Translations under genes and position numbers: made by a program
Notes under the pieces: model-generated
What the model saw: only the letters and a program-made list of their open reading frames with translations
Told to the model about the DNA's origin: nothing
Database searches by the model: none
In this document: in pieces, positions 1 through 12,309 of the stretch
Position numbering within the stretch: the first letter of the stretch is position 1
Layout of the letters: every line of letters begins with the position of its first letter
DNA from: Struthio camelus
Taxonomy: Eukaryota > Chordata > Aves > Struthioniformes > Struthionidae
Reading direction: 5' to 3'
DNA length: 64,000 bases
Assembly: GCF_040807025.1 (NCBI RefSeq)
Contig: NC_090942.1
Span: 62,638,911-62,702,910 of the forward strand

Positions 1-446
1 AGAAATTGTCCATAATCTTCAAATAGGCAGAGTTGAAAGCGTTCTTTCAGCAGTAGGCGCCCAGTGAAATACTATGTGCTAAAAGCGCTTTTTCATTAGG
101 GCAGGGGCGCACGCCCAGTTACGTCTGCGGCCCTTCGTTACCTCACTCACGCTCGTCACTTCTCCGTATCGCCAGGTCCTTAGGGAGCCAGCCAGAGCAA
201 CAGTTAAACCCCACATCCCAAGAGCGCCCGCCGTGACTCTGAACGGGTACAAAACGGCCAGGTGAAAGACAGATTCCCCACCGCTGTCGCGACAGCCTCT
301 CAGCCGGGCAGAAATCACCTCCACGGGGGAGAGGGCTGTTCCGCTCCCCCCCCCCCAACTCCGAGCCGTTTCGGCGGCCCGGGCAGCAGCCGCGGCACAG
401 ACCCTCGCTCTCTTTGCGCCGGCGGGCGGGCGGGCGGGTTTGCCTA
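1..446 (-). other. Probable intron of the leftward gene
   Basis: If the donor at 447 is used, the sequence from 446 to the window edge is intron 1 of that gene. I see no further coding exon in it. Confidence 0.3.
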
Positions 447-447
447 C

Positions 448-529
448 CTGTTGGGCGCCGCCACCGCCGCTCCGGGCGGCCGCCGGGCGCCTGCCGCACC
501 GCTTTGCTCTTCTGCAGGGCGCTCCCCAT
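448..529 (-). CDS. Candidate first coding exon of a leftward gene (possibly TXNRD1)
   Basis: An ATG at 529 (minus strand) has G at -3 and G at +4, a strong Kozak context. It opens 27 codons, beginning MGSALQKSKAVRQAPGG and ending RRPT. The frame then reaches CCAACAG|GTAGGC, a good splice donor, leaving phase 1. The lysine- and arginine-rich N-terminus shows only a faint resemblance to the start of the long mammalian TXNRD1 isoform. A second overlapping frame starting at 588 uses the same donor, so the frame choice is uncertain. The rest of the gene lies outside the window. Confidence 0.35.
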
Positions 530-630
530 TGCGCGGCGCGGCGCAGCCCCGGGCGGCGCCCCCTGGCGGCTCTCAGCACCCCCTCCACTCCCCCCGCAGC
601 GGCGGCGGGCGCGGGGCCGCGCTCAACGGT

Positions 631-658
631 GGCCGTTGGGGCGCGGCCGTTGGGGCGC
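631..658. repeat. Perfect 14-base tandem duplication in the left CpG island
   Basis: GGCCGTTGGGGCGC occurs at 631-644 and again at 645-658 without a mismatch. Each copy carries a CCGTTG (reverse CAACGG) motif. Confidence 0.9.
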
Positions 659-867
659 GGCCGGGCGGCGCGAGGCGGCGTCTCGCTGTAACGGTCGCGG
701 CGGGGAGGGGAAGTCGGGTGAGGAGGGGTGGGGGGGCGCGCCCCCCCCCTTCCATCTTACGTGAGGCAGGTCGGCGCCCGGGGAGATGTCTGCCAGGGGC
801 CAGCTGTTGCGCCAAGAGTCGCCTAACGGTAAAATACTGCCCGAAATCAGTCTGTTTTCTTGTGTGT

Positions 868-932
868 TTTTTTTGTTTTGGGTGGTTTTTGTTTGTTTTT
901 GTTGTTGTTTGTTGTTGTTGCTGTTGTTTTTT
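868..932. repeat. T/G-rich low-complexity tract
   Basis: Imperfect GTTGTT and GTTTT repeats form a T/G-rich stretch at the edge of the left CpG island. Confidence 0.8.
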
Positions 933-1130
933 CCCCCGGCGTGATGCCGTGCGGGGCTGCTGGCGCTGAGCCGCAGCTCGGCCTGGCTGAGGTCAAGGGA
1001 CCGTCCATACAGCCAACGCGACTGTGGCGGCGGCAGGGACGCTGGCGAGGGAAAAGAGCAGCCAAAAGGCGTTTTAGAAATGTTTACCTCGCAGTGAACG
1101 GTTCCCACTTAGAAATCGTATAAGGGAGGA

Positions 1131-4100
1131 GACGCTCTAACTGAAAGATTCACTACCTCGTGCAGAAAGCCTAATTAGGCTTATCGCATTGCTCCCTTCT
1201 GGGCTCTGGATATTATTTGTAATGATTTTCGTACAGCACTGCCTCGGTTAGGGGCCCATTGTGGCCGCTATCATACAAAATAAGTGGCAAGAGAAGTGCC
1301 TGCCCTGAAGAATTTCTGGCATAAACAAAGAAGAAGGGTAAAACAAGAGCCTACAACCCTATAAACCATCAACAAGCAGCACACAAATACCTGCTGTTAC
1401 TGTCAGCTGAAATTCTGAACTTTCTTGTCTTTTCATGTGGAAGCGTGTGACTAGTTACCAAATAAGGCAACTTATCTAATCAGTATTCTTGCTTACGGCA
1501 AATGTTGGTGTTTGTTTGAAAGGTTTAGAAAAGATGCCAAACCAGCTCTTAATGTTCTGGTGGACGAATCTTCTTTTCAGTTGCACAGATTGACTACTGG
1601 GCTGTATCCTGACTGACTAAGGAGGATGCTGTCCGTGGAAGGGAACAACACCTAATGCTAAAGCACTACAACAAAATGCCTGCTACAGACTCCGACTCAG
1701 GAGCTCTTAGTCCAATTTGTAACATGACTGCAAGGTGCCCTGAGCAAGCGAGCTACTCATGCCCTCTAAGTGTCCCTCGATGTGAAATGTAAATATTGCA
1801 GAGATTTAGCTTATAGCCCCCTCAGAGTTGTGATTATCTGACTAATGCTTGTAGTAGAGGACCCCAAACCACTTAAGCTCTCAGCGCTTTGCCATAATAG
1901 CAATAATGTGTGAAAGGGAAGAAAGAAAACAGGATAATAACTGGGTCTTTGAGTGTAAGAGGCATTGCCACCCAGTCCTTGATTTTTTTTTCACAGAGGA
2001 CTTAAGCAACTCACATTTTTGATGCTGTGCTACGATTCCACTCTGCAGTGATCTCTCCAGTGCCAGCTGAAGTTTCTAGCACAAAGAATGATTATTTAAT
2101 TTAAGATTAGAAATGGAAAAAAGTCTCTGAACTTGCCATGGGAATGATCACTGAGATTTTAGAAATGATATTTTCAATATAGATATTATAGATAATCTGT
2201 AATAGCAAGAATTATGATGATAATGAAGCTAATAATTGTTACAGGTGTTCAGGGATTATTATAGCTTCAGAATTAAAGTTATTAAAATCATTCTCAGCAC
2301 AAGCTGAGAGAAGGAACCAAACCCCATCTCCATATTTGCATCAAATGGGGACCATCAGCTGGCAACTCAGACAGTTTGAAAAAACAAGTTTAAAAAACAG
2401 CTTGCAGTACCGCTGCTGTCCTTGATACTGTTTGCAATGTCTGGTTTAGCTTTTTGTTTTGCAGTTATGTTCTAATCACGTTTCCTCCCATTAGGAAAAG
2501 AAAAAAGATCTCGTGTTGTTGTGGTGAAGTTCCATTGAAGCAATAGAAAAAAATTGTCCCCCAAAAAGTCCAACAGTTAAGATGTTATCAAGTCTGAGTG
2601 CCCAAACAAGTGAATCCAAAAATCAGAATTATCCAAAATCATTTGCAAATTTTAAGTATAGTAATTCAAAGGCTCTGTCACTATAGAACAAAATCTTGAT
2701 GCTGCACCCGAAGACTAGTATGTAGTTTTCGCCTTCCTCACCCCACTCTTCTAAATCCATTTCTTCTTCCTACAGTTCTACTGGCCCGTCTTACCTCTTA
2801 CCTTATTTATTACAACCTCCTCACTAAGATCATCTTCGGACCATTTGAAGTACAGCCTGGGAGCTTTTGTGTTCCTTAACTATTATTTGGATCAGACCAT
2901 TCCTGATTTTGCCATCTTAAAAGATAACTCCTTTTTTAGTCTTTCCTCAGGCTTCCTACTCTCTCCTGAATCACAAGTTATGATCAACCCCAAGGTTCTA
3001 TAAAACTTTCGTTTTTGCTGATCTACAGTTACTATTTTGCCCTGTCATCTATTCTTCGCTCAGATCTACTTCTTTACTCTGTTAGTTTGCTTCTCCATAG
3101 ACGTCTTTCGTTTCTCCTACAATGTTGCCCATGTTAAATCTTTTTTTTTTTCTAAGCAGAGCGAAAAAGTATCTACCCTCTTTTTCTTTAAATTTCTCCT
3201 AGAAATTAAACTTTGTACGGGGCTTATGTAAAGCCAAATACATCTGTTTATCTTATAATTTATTCTTAGCTGACTGAACTGCACCCATACGTGAGGTCCA
3301 ATGTTGGGCCATTGAAATGTAAGGGGAATGTGACAAGAAGAAGAATGAGAAGTGGAAGGAGGAAGATGGAAGCAAAATGCAGTATATTCCAGTTACTACT
3401 GCAATGATTTCTTGATGCTTTGGTTATAGCCTTGGTTATATGTTAAATCCTTTTTCCTCCTTCTTTGCCCATCTCTCTCTTTTTAGATTCTTTGGGAGGA
3501 GGGACTTTTATCTTCCACTGTGCTTGGAAAATGCCTAGCACGTTTTGAGTCCCACTGCTAGCCTACGCATAAATAATCGGCATGATGTCCTTTTCCAATA
3601 GCAAGAACACACAAAGGAGAGCAGTCTTCAGGATTATAAAAGTTCAAGGACACCCTGGATCCTGTAATATCTCCTTGGTACAGACACCAACTTAAATCCC
3701 TGTTGGAGTCTGATGTAAGTCTGCCAGTTGAAGTCATGGGGAGACTGAAAGCCTATTTCAGGCTGATTCCAAAGCACTGATTTAAATATGCTTTGGACTT
3801 GACTGTTCCATCTACATGGAAATTTAGTGCGGATGTTCAGAACTACTGTGTTAAAAAGCAAGACAACAAAGACTGTCTCGTTAGAAATATCTGTAGAACA
3901 AAGAAAGTTTTGAAAATCTGTCACATTGCTTCATGTTTTGAATAGTGGACTATTATATGGAATAGAGCACTTAATACCTCTGGTGATTTTCAGAGATCAG
4001 CTGTGATAAATTCAATTAACATGTAAAAAGTCTATAAAATACCTGAATTGTTAATAAAAATAGTAATTAAATTAAGATATTAACTGATAATGTTCTTTTT

Positions 4101-7100
4101 GAAGATGAAATGTGAGGTATTCAAGTCTTGATAAAGGCTTTTTATAGCACATGTATTTAGTGCGTGATTGCTGCTGATGAACCCTGTAACAGAGCTGCCA
4201 TAATCGAAACGGTACATCGATGGGATCAGTCCCTCAGTTGTTTCTGAGATAATTGATTCCCAGCTCCCTGTGGCTATTTTAAGAGAGATCATTAAAATAA
4301 TACTAGAATTTCTGTTTCCACCAAGATTCCTCAGTCCTTCTATATATAAACCGGGTGGAAGGCTTGCCTCAGTAAATGAAGAGCCCACAGTGTCACCTTC
4401 TTCAGACTTTAAGAATGCTTAGTGCTGAATGCATGGTCACCCACATCTTACCGTTAGTAAAGCTGACATAATCCTTGTGTTTTCTGAATATTAATGTTAT
4501 TGAAAAACATACCATTTTTGCAAGCTTAGACTCATCTTATCCTATGTTAGCCACCTAAAAGTTTGGCCTCTCATGTAAGCTCTTGATCTAAACTGCTTCT
4601 GTAGTCATTGGAGAAAGACAGGCATCTCCAGATGGCAACTCATCCCTTCCAGAGACAGGCACTTCTGAAGAGAGAGCCTCTCCCTCGCCCTTAGATTGGA
4701 CAAATTCAGGTGAGAAGAATTCAAGCTTTCATGTTAAAGCTGGCAGAAGAAATCTGTGCCTACACTGCAAATGTGACAGTGTCAGTATCTTAGTGACAGT
4801 TAAGAGGCACAGTTAAGATCCACCCAGTGCAACAGATTCTGGGTAGCTGACTAAGAGTGCAATTTTTAGTGATGCTGTTGACACAGTTGTAAGGTACACA
4901 GGCCTTCAACTCAGTGCAGTTTGGCATCCCGTATAGTCACCTCTACAGGAAGAAAACCACGAATACTGACAAATGCCACAGCTTCTAGATACCTCTAATA
5001 ATCTATTACATTGATGTAATTCAAACACATATACGAAATGTGAGTACATGGGCTTTGCGACAAGAAATTCCGACAATACAGAGCCGAAATTAGTTCTGCA
5101 GTTCTCTGTAGCCCCTACTCCATACCCCCATATACTGGTACTCAAAGTCTTAGGGCTTCCATAACTGAATCTTTGCAGTCACAGCTGAACTGGGCAACAG
5201 TGTGCACTTCCTCATTTCCCATTTTCACCTCAGCTGCCTTCTGTTCTCCCTCTGTAATACCCAAATCAGAGCTGCAATGGAACCTAGTTTCCCCACCCAT
5301 GGGAGATGTAGGGTTTCACTGCAGAGCCGTTAAGCAGCGGCTTGTCCTCTTGCACAGTAGAATTAAGTAAGACATCTTTCGCCATACTTATGCTACTGAG
5401 TAAATTCAATCCCACGTATAGCTGATGATAGTAGAAGAAAACCAGAAACGCATAACAACTGCAGAATGCAGCTGAATGCAGATGATAGCAAGTGAACTCA
5501 TGTGAATGATATTTGCAAATATGTTGTGACTATATCTATAAAAAGTTAATAGTTAAAATGTTACTAGAGGTACTTAGGTTTTTCATTTTATACTTTGTGG
5601 TATTTGTCATAAGGTTTGAAAAGCCAAATGATTTTATCCTTCTCCATTTAAAATGAGCATTGATTTTTTCCTGTGTTTAGAAAAGAGCCAAAACCAATGC
5701 AAATGTTTTTATCCAGGAGGCTATAATTGCACAATTGCAAAGCAGGGCTCCTGTCAGATTGCATCTCAATAAAACTGTGATATTGCTTTGTTGAAAACAA
5801 AGCAGAGAAGATATTGTTGTAGTTTTGCCTCCAACTGTTCCTATATTATTCATGGCCAAGTTAGAGGCCTCTGCCAAGATCGCTTCTAATCCTTCAAATC
5901 ATTGTTTGGACCATCTTCTTGGACATTTACTTTGAAGTTCTTTGTTGCTCTTGTGGAATGTTTATACTTCATATTTTGGACATGTTTTGACGTATAAATT
6001 ACCTTATTACAAGTCAGTTCTGCTGTGGGTATGTTTCAAAAGGCCTGCTGCTAACTGCATTTAAGCCCACCTGGCTAGGATTAACTAGTAAATCTAAACT
6101 TCAAGTGGTATCTTTGGATCTACTTGATTGACTAGCTGTTCCACTGGTGAAACCAATAACAAGTTGATTTTTCTTTTATCTAAGGGAACACAACTTACGC
6201 ATTCATGCGCTGTCCATCTGTTTATCTTGGCTCCCCCAATAACTTTTGAAACATGGGCCAGTTTTAATCAAATTTATATGCCTCAAAATATTAAATTCCT
6301 GCACGTTTTGTGAAAGAAGGAAAGTTGAGCAGTGGAGAGGAAAAGGCTCAAAATGATTTCAGGTCTTAGAGGTTATATACAGGAGTTCGGGCTCAAGAAA
6401 TTTTCAGGAAGTGGCTGCACTCGTTATTTGTGATACTCTTACCGCTCCCGTTCTCTTGGTATCTAAGCGATTCACAGTACAGCTCCAAGTAGAAAGGTAG
6501 TACTGTTACTGATTCAGCATATGGGGACTGGAGGTACAAAACGATTAAAACTTGGATTTCAAAGGTATTTAAGCACTTCCCATTGAAATCTAATGGCTTG
6601 GATTTACGTTAATTTGCCCAGTGTCACACAAGAAGTGTGCAGTAGAACTGGAAATTGAATCCAAGCTTGCACCTTGCTCTTTGGACCATACTTCCCAAAT
6701 GAACAGTAGTCTTTTCAGAATCACGTTGTGCGCAGCTCCCTCTTTGGCTGGATACCAGCCTGCTGTGAATAAACGTGTCGTTTGGTCCTCGTAGTGTGGA
6801 TGTCAAGAGCTGGCAACTATTATAGCTCTGCTTCTCAGGCGTACTGTCTCAGTACAGACCCTGTATGTGACACCTTTTCTGAGCTGTGGGGGACCACACA
6901 GTCTGAAGGCCTCGTGAGTACCTAGTTCCTTAAAAACCTGTCTAAATTTGTACCATTAAAGGGGAAATATTTTCTAAAAGCAAGGTACACTTGAGTAGCT
7001 AAAGAATTTTTCAACACAAGTGAGAGTTACAGGTCTTTGGAAAAGTGAAAAATGTTCCAAACTTAATTTCATTCCATCTGCTCTCACCCTTCTATGATTC

Positions 7101-9819
7101 CTGTGCTTGTTTAATTATCTGTAGATAGTTTCTTCTGGATTTCCATAGTCGGTCATTTTTCATGTAGTATTGCCTGTATCTGTAGCATCTTCCAAGTGTC
7201 TTTCAATTAGGATTGTCTAATACAAATATGAATGCCCTAATCTACGAAAGCAGATAACAAACATTAGAAAGATAACTTTTAAGAATGCAGTGAAACTCGG
7301 GAAGCAGAATGGAGTTTATAGTTTGACACAGACCTCTTTCCAGTCTGTTACACTCACAATTTCACAGTAATGAGAAGTCTGGAGAATGCTAGGTGAAATC
7401 CCACTACCATCCAGTGCTGTATTTTCATAAATTATAATTTCTTATTTCAAACACATACTTTTTCAAATGACAGAGTCTAGACCACAAGTGAGGCACATTC
7501 ATGGAGCAGAGTGAAATATCTGTTCTAGTTGAAAGGAGGTTCAGTTGTAAGATCTGTCGGACATCTTTGACAACTTTCTTAGCTATCACCTACCGAGTGG
7601 AATAGAAGATGCCTGAGATTTTGATTTTCTTACTGGAAGTTTCAGGCACAAAATGACGACCTCACAAAATAGCGCACTCACTCATATCTTCCCGCAGTTA
7701 ACTCCACCTGCTATAGAACCTTCTTCCCCTCTTTTTGTTTAGACAGAATTTGAGCTGATCTAAAAGGAGAGACAAATCAGAACATTCTGCTTGTACAGAA
7801 TACAAGCATCACACTGAAGACTAGAGAGATTGGATTCTGGAAAATCTGAAGTCTAATTGACCTGATGGGGAGTTTGAGACTGTAACTCAGCTAGATAACG
7901 CAGCTGCTAGATAAGCAGCTAGATAACGAAGTAACAAGAATTATACTAGATGATTCATGAAGGTCCACACAAGACATCCCTAACTTTGTACAGAGGGGAG
8001 ATGCAGATTTGGACATGTCCAGACAAAGCATTTCGGGATATATGGGATGACTAGAACACAAAGTGTTGGAACTATATGGAGCTTGAGAATGTGCTTAGCA
8101 TATGGATAAAATAATTAACCAATTCAAGAGTGCATGATGGAAATTGTTACCAATTAAAGGGTAACAAGGGTCATCTTACTTCGATTCCCTGGCTTTGCTT
8201 AGCTGGAGACTTTAGCCACTTTAGCCACGGGGTGATGTTTGGTCACCAGTAACCATAAATGTCTGCTCTTACTATACTGTCCTAATGAAGAGCCTTGTGT
8301 AAAACCGGGGGCTAAGCAGTTGTTCTGTCAGTACAATAGTAATAACTGCCAGCAAAGACACCACAGGAAAACCAATTAAGATGTTTTGTTTAGAGTTTGA
8401 AAAACGTGCAGTAAATAAGAGTTGAGGGCCACACTTTAAAGGAAAGAAACAAAATACTGACTAGCTGCCTGGAAAACGAGCATTGTCTGTCCTGTGCCCC
8501 CAAAGAACCTGCACACCAGTCTGTGGTGTTCTTTTACTCATTTGTGCAATTTCAGGTTGAGATGAGAGAATCCATACGAAGATCTTAAAGCTGCAGAGCA
8601 AGATGAATATTGTATTGTCACAGCATTATATTTAGTAAACACAAGCTATAACATAATAGATAAAGAGGGAACAAGCTATAAAATAGATAAAGAGGGAAAG
8701 GAATTCCCTAAGGTCCCAAAGTTACTGAATGCTCTTGTATTACTTTACATCTTCCAGACATTTTCAAAAAATTAACTAATTTTTGAGCTCACAATACAAG
8801 CTCACAATACCCAGGAGGCAGAATCAAGCTGCATATAGCATTGCAGCAAACATTTGTCTTGTTTGATGTTTCAGTTTAAACATGAAACTCAGTCCAAATC
8901 CATGAACATTTTGAGTGAAGCCGAATCTTTCTGATATATCAGAAACATATGAAATTAACACTTTTGTTATGTGAAACCAATTGGAAATTTGTAAAGTTTA
9001 CTGAGTTTTGCTTTGTTTAAATTCAAATGCCAGAGAAAAATTAGAGAGGAATGTATTGTATATACTAGCTATTAGCTGGAGCAAAAAAAAGGTTAACACA
9101 GGCCTTTGTGAAACATGAGTTTCATACCAGTTTAAGTAAAATACTGAAGACCATCAAGTAATGCAGATCAGTACAGAGTATTAAGAACATTCTTGTTATC
9201 TCCGTCGTAGGGTTTGCAAAGAAATGGGAGTTGATGGCAGGTGTGTGGAATGTCTTTTTTTTTTACCTGCGTGAAAAATCACTACCTCTGATTCTAGTGA
9301 ATGGCTGGATTGGTGCACTATGAAGCACTTCATATGAATGTTTATAAAGAGAGGCTTCTAAAGCTCAGTGGAGAAGCCAGTCCAAGTATTATCTCCGCCT
9401 AACAGACTGTTATTTCTTGAGAACAACAACAAAGCCTAAAATTGGAGGGCACATGGGCTCCTTTGGCCCTCTGCTAGCAGAGAGAAGTAGTCTTTTCAGC
9501 TTTGCGGTGAGATGCCTGCAGAGGGAGGGAAGGGGCCAGACAGAACCACAGAGCCTTTGGCTCAATACTTTTGTCCCACCAAACGGCCAGTTGGGACCTG
9601 TGTCCCAGGGTCCGCTGTCCTCCTCCATCGACCTCTCCGTCAGTCTGTGTGAGACCTAGGATGGGAGCAAAGCCATTGGGAGATGTGACATATATTTTAA
9701 TCTCCACCGAGGAGCCTAAATCCTGGCATAGGACGGCCCTAAATACAGAAGGGGCACGGTGCGGAGGAAGCTTTGCAGCCCTCTGTCAAAACGTGGGCTA
9801 CTGAAAGGGGCTCCTTGCC
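1131..9819. other. Intergenic region between two CpG islands
   Basis: About 8.7 kb of AT-rich single-copy-looking DNA. Its open frames are short, lack similarity that I recognise, and have no consistent splice structure. It contains a 30/27-base tandem duplication at 8641-8697 and a CTAGATAA cluster at about 7890-7930. A moderately GC-rich stretch at about 9440-9720 is open on both strands but was not recognised. Confidence 0.6.
8641..8697. repeat. Short tandem duplication (30 and 27 bases)
   Basis: Two adjacent copies start ACAAGCTATAA and end ATAGATAAAGAGGGA. The second copy lacks three bases in the middle. It is a simple local duplication. Confidence 0.85.
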
Positions 9820-11220
9820 GCAGAGATGAGGGGGGCCGAGGACGGGGACAAAGCAGCTGCCCGACCGCCCGCGGGCGCGCGTCATTTCATTCACCGCAGC
9901 TCGGGGGGGGGGGGGGGCGGGGAGGGGGGAAGGGCTGAGCTGCACGACGCCGCTGACCCCACCGAACAAATAATAACGAGCGAAATAAAACGAAAGCGGC
10001 CCCCCGCCCGGCGGGAGAGATCCCTCTGGCGTGGGACTGTCCCCCCCCCGCCGCCGGCCGGGGCGCTCCGGACGGGCCTTCACCTCAGCGCGGCGGCGGC
10101 GGCGGGGCCGCTCCCGCTCCCGCCGGGCCGGGAGGGGAAGGGGGGGGGAGGGGTCCGCGGCCTGCCCGCGCCGCCGGCCGCATAAAGGAGGCGGGAAGGG
10201 CCAGGCCGGGCGGGCGGGAGGGGGCGCGCTGAGGGGAAGAGCCGGCGCGCGTGGCGGGGAGGCGGCGCGGAGGGAGGGCAGGCCGGCTGCGGGAAGCGAG
10301 GCTCCGCGCTGGGACTGGTTCCTTCGCAGCCATTTTCTGTCCAACCAAACAGCCGATTTGCGGAGGGAGCCAACCAGGGCCGCACTGGAGGTTTGTGCCT
10401 GGCTCCGGCCAATGATTGGTAACCGGTTCCACTGCAGGCTCGAATGAAATGTCCGTCTCCCTCCCCGGGCCCCGGCGTTGCCGCCGCGCCGCCGCCGCGG
10501 GGACCAGGAAGTGGGGGCGAGGCGCCCCCCCGGGCCCCGCCACCGACCGCTCGCCTCTTTGTGCGGCCGGAGGCAGCGGGGGCCGCCCGGCGGGGCCGAG
10601 CCGAGCGGGGCGGGGGAGGCGGCGCGGCGGCGGCGGCGGCGGGGGGGGGGGAGGGGGTGTCTTGGCGGGGCGCCTGGGGGCAGCCGCCCCTTAGCGGTGC
10701 CCCCTGGCTCGGTGGGGCCGGGCGCGGGCGAGCGCCGCGTCCCCTCGCTCCGGCTCCATTTTGTGGCCTAGCGGCTGGGGGGGGGGGTGGAGGCGGGGAC
10801 GCGGTGCGGGTGGCAGCAGCGGGCCCGGCGGCGGAGGCCGTGCCCGGGGCGCGGGTAGCCGGGGCGCTCGGCCTGCCCCGAGGCGGCCCCCTGGGCGGCG
10901 GGCGCCTCCGCCGGCCGCGCTCGGGCTGCCCCAGCTTTCTTCCCCCCCCCCCACCACCACCACCTTTCGCGGGCGGCGGGGGCGCCTTGCCCCTTTGTTT
11001 CCCCCCCCGCCGGGGCGCCGCCGTGCCCACGGCCCCGCCGAGGCCTGGCCGTGGGGTGCGGGTTGAGGCCCCCGTGGCTGCTCCCGGCGCGGGGCACTGC
11101 TGCGAGAACAGCCCGGCTGTGGGTCCCCGACCCAAAGCTGCTACTCGGAGGGCAGGCTACACGCGTGTGCCCTGGCTCTGCAGTAGCAGCTGCGCTGCCC
11201 CGCAAGGTGGTTAACGATAA
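9820..11220 (+). promoter_or_regulatory. NFYB: CpG island, presumed NFYB promoter and noncoding first exon
   Basis: This is about 1.4 kb of very GC- and CpG-rich DNA in AT-rich surroundings, roughly 10 kb upstream of the first NFYB coding exon on the same strand. It contains GC boxes, long G and C runs, two CCAAT elements at 10409-10419, and an ETS-like CAGGAAGTG at about 10505. Start sites in such promoters usually lie 60-100 bases 3' of the CCAAT box, which would be near 10.5 kb. I could not choose the first-exon donor; GTGCGG near 10804 and GTAGCC near 10855 are possibilities. The long open frames on both strands here follow from GC content and lack family similarity. Confidence 0.8.
10409..10419. 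promoter_or_regulatory. Back-to-back CCAAT boxes (putative NF-Y sites)
   Basis: CCAATGATTGG holds a forward CCAAT (10409-10413) and a reverse one (10415-10419) separated by a single base. The forward site has GG before it and GA after it, matching the NF-Y consensus RRCCAATSR. NF-Y, whose B subunit this gene encodes, is the main factor for such sites. Confidence 0.7.
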
Positions 11221-12291
11221 AAGTTGCCAGATATCCGCGAGGACGTCGTCTTGCTCGATTTTGGAAACTCGGTAAACGGTATCGGCCAAGTAGACCAGCT
11301 TTAGGTGCAAGGAAGGCTTTTCAGCACATACGGGAAACCCTTCGAGGTTGCTGGGTCACACGGGAAGGTTCCTGCGTGCTCCTGGCCTGGGCAGAGTTGC
11401 ATCATTGAAGGGCACAGAAATCGGGAAGTGAGATCGATTAGCTCGTTAGGCTGGGAAAACAAGGCGCCATAGACAGGTTAACCAGTAACGCTAACGGCAG
11501 CTGGCCGAGATCTGGGAGCTCTGCGCGTTTCTAATACCTGTAAAACCGTTCTGTGTTCGGTAAGCGAACTGAGTCGCGTTGTTCTTCGGCGTGCTTCAGC
11601 GTGCCAGCCGTTGCACTGTCCTGAAATCACGCAGTCGGCGATCCCGAAAAGGAAGAAAATACTGCGTGGGGGATTTGTAGGCAGTCGTGCGGGAAAGGAG
11701 AATATTCACGTGTTTCTAGTAACTCTTCTGCAGCTTTTAAGATAATGCACGATTCTTCAATCTTGCATAAAGATCCTTTTGGAAGTATAATGCTACAGCA
11801 ACAAAAAATTGGTCAACTTCTAGCTTTACCAGGTTGAGGCTTAATGAGAAAGATTTTTGTGCTGTAAATAACTGTCCTGTAAAAACTAATTAGCAGGATT
11901 GGATTGGTTTTGGGAGGATGCAATAGTTGTCAGCACTGACCTGAACGCCTCTAGGTGGGGAGGGAGGTGGAAATCTGGATTTCAGCCCTTCAGTAGGCTC
12001 TCTTTCTATATAGTAACCATTGTTGGTGTTGCTGATGGGGGATGTAGGGTGGGGGGCCGCTCACTTTTTCCTTTTTTTGTTTGATTTGCATGGAAATTTT
12101 TGGCAATTAGAAAAATAGTCTTGCTGCTGTCTTGGAAAAGACCCAGGCAAAACAGTAGTGAAAAGCAAAATGGAAGGAGATGCTTTGGCCCCTGTTCACA
12201 ATCAGGCTTTAATTGGCTTGCAGGAATGGTGTTTATGCATAATCATTAGCATAGCGTTCCTGAACAATATGCATAGTGACTACTTTGCCTT

Positions 12292-12309
12292 CCCCCCCCC
12301 CCCCCCCCC
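12292..12309. repeat. Poly(C) run, 18 bases
   Basis: An uninterrupted C run in the NFYB first intron, followed by ATAG. Confidence 0.9.

Larger units (their letters stand above)
300..1130 (-). promoter_or_regulatory. CpG island at the left edge, probable promoter of a leftward gene
   Basis: The sequence is GC- and CpG-rich with a perfect 14-base tandem duplication (631-658) and several YAACGG motifs. A minus-strand open frame with a consensus splice donor lies inside it, so transcription probably runs leftwards out of the window. In mammals the next gene beyond NFYB on this side is TXNRD1, in divergent orientation (known synteny). That makes TXNRD1 the leading candidate, but no thioredoxin reductase sequence is present here. 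Confidence 0.65.

Noticed and set aside
9410-9804. Open frames on both strands at 9.4-9.8 kb, considered as a coding exon
   Set aside because: Both strands are open, no family was recognised, and the region merges into the CpG island shore.
10080-11310. Very long open frames on both strands of the NFYB CpG island (up to 351 codons)
   Set aside because: They consist of Pro, Arg, Gly and Ala runs expected from GC-rich DNA with few stop codons, overlap on both strands, and show no domain.
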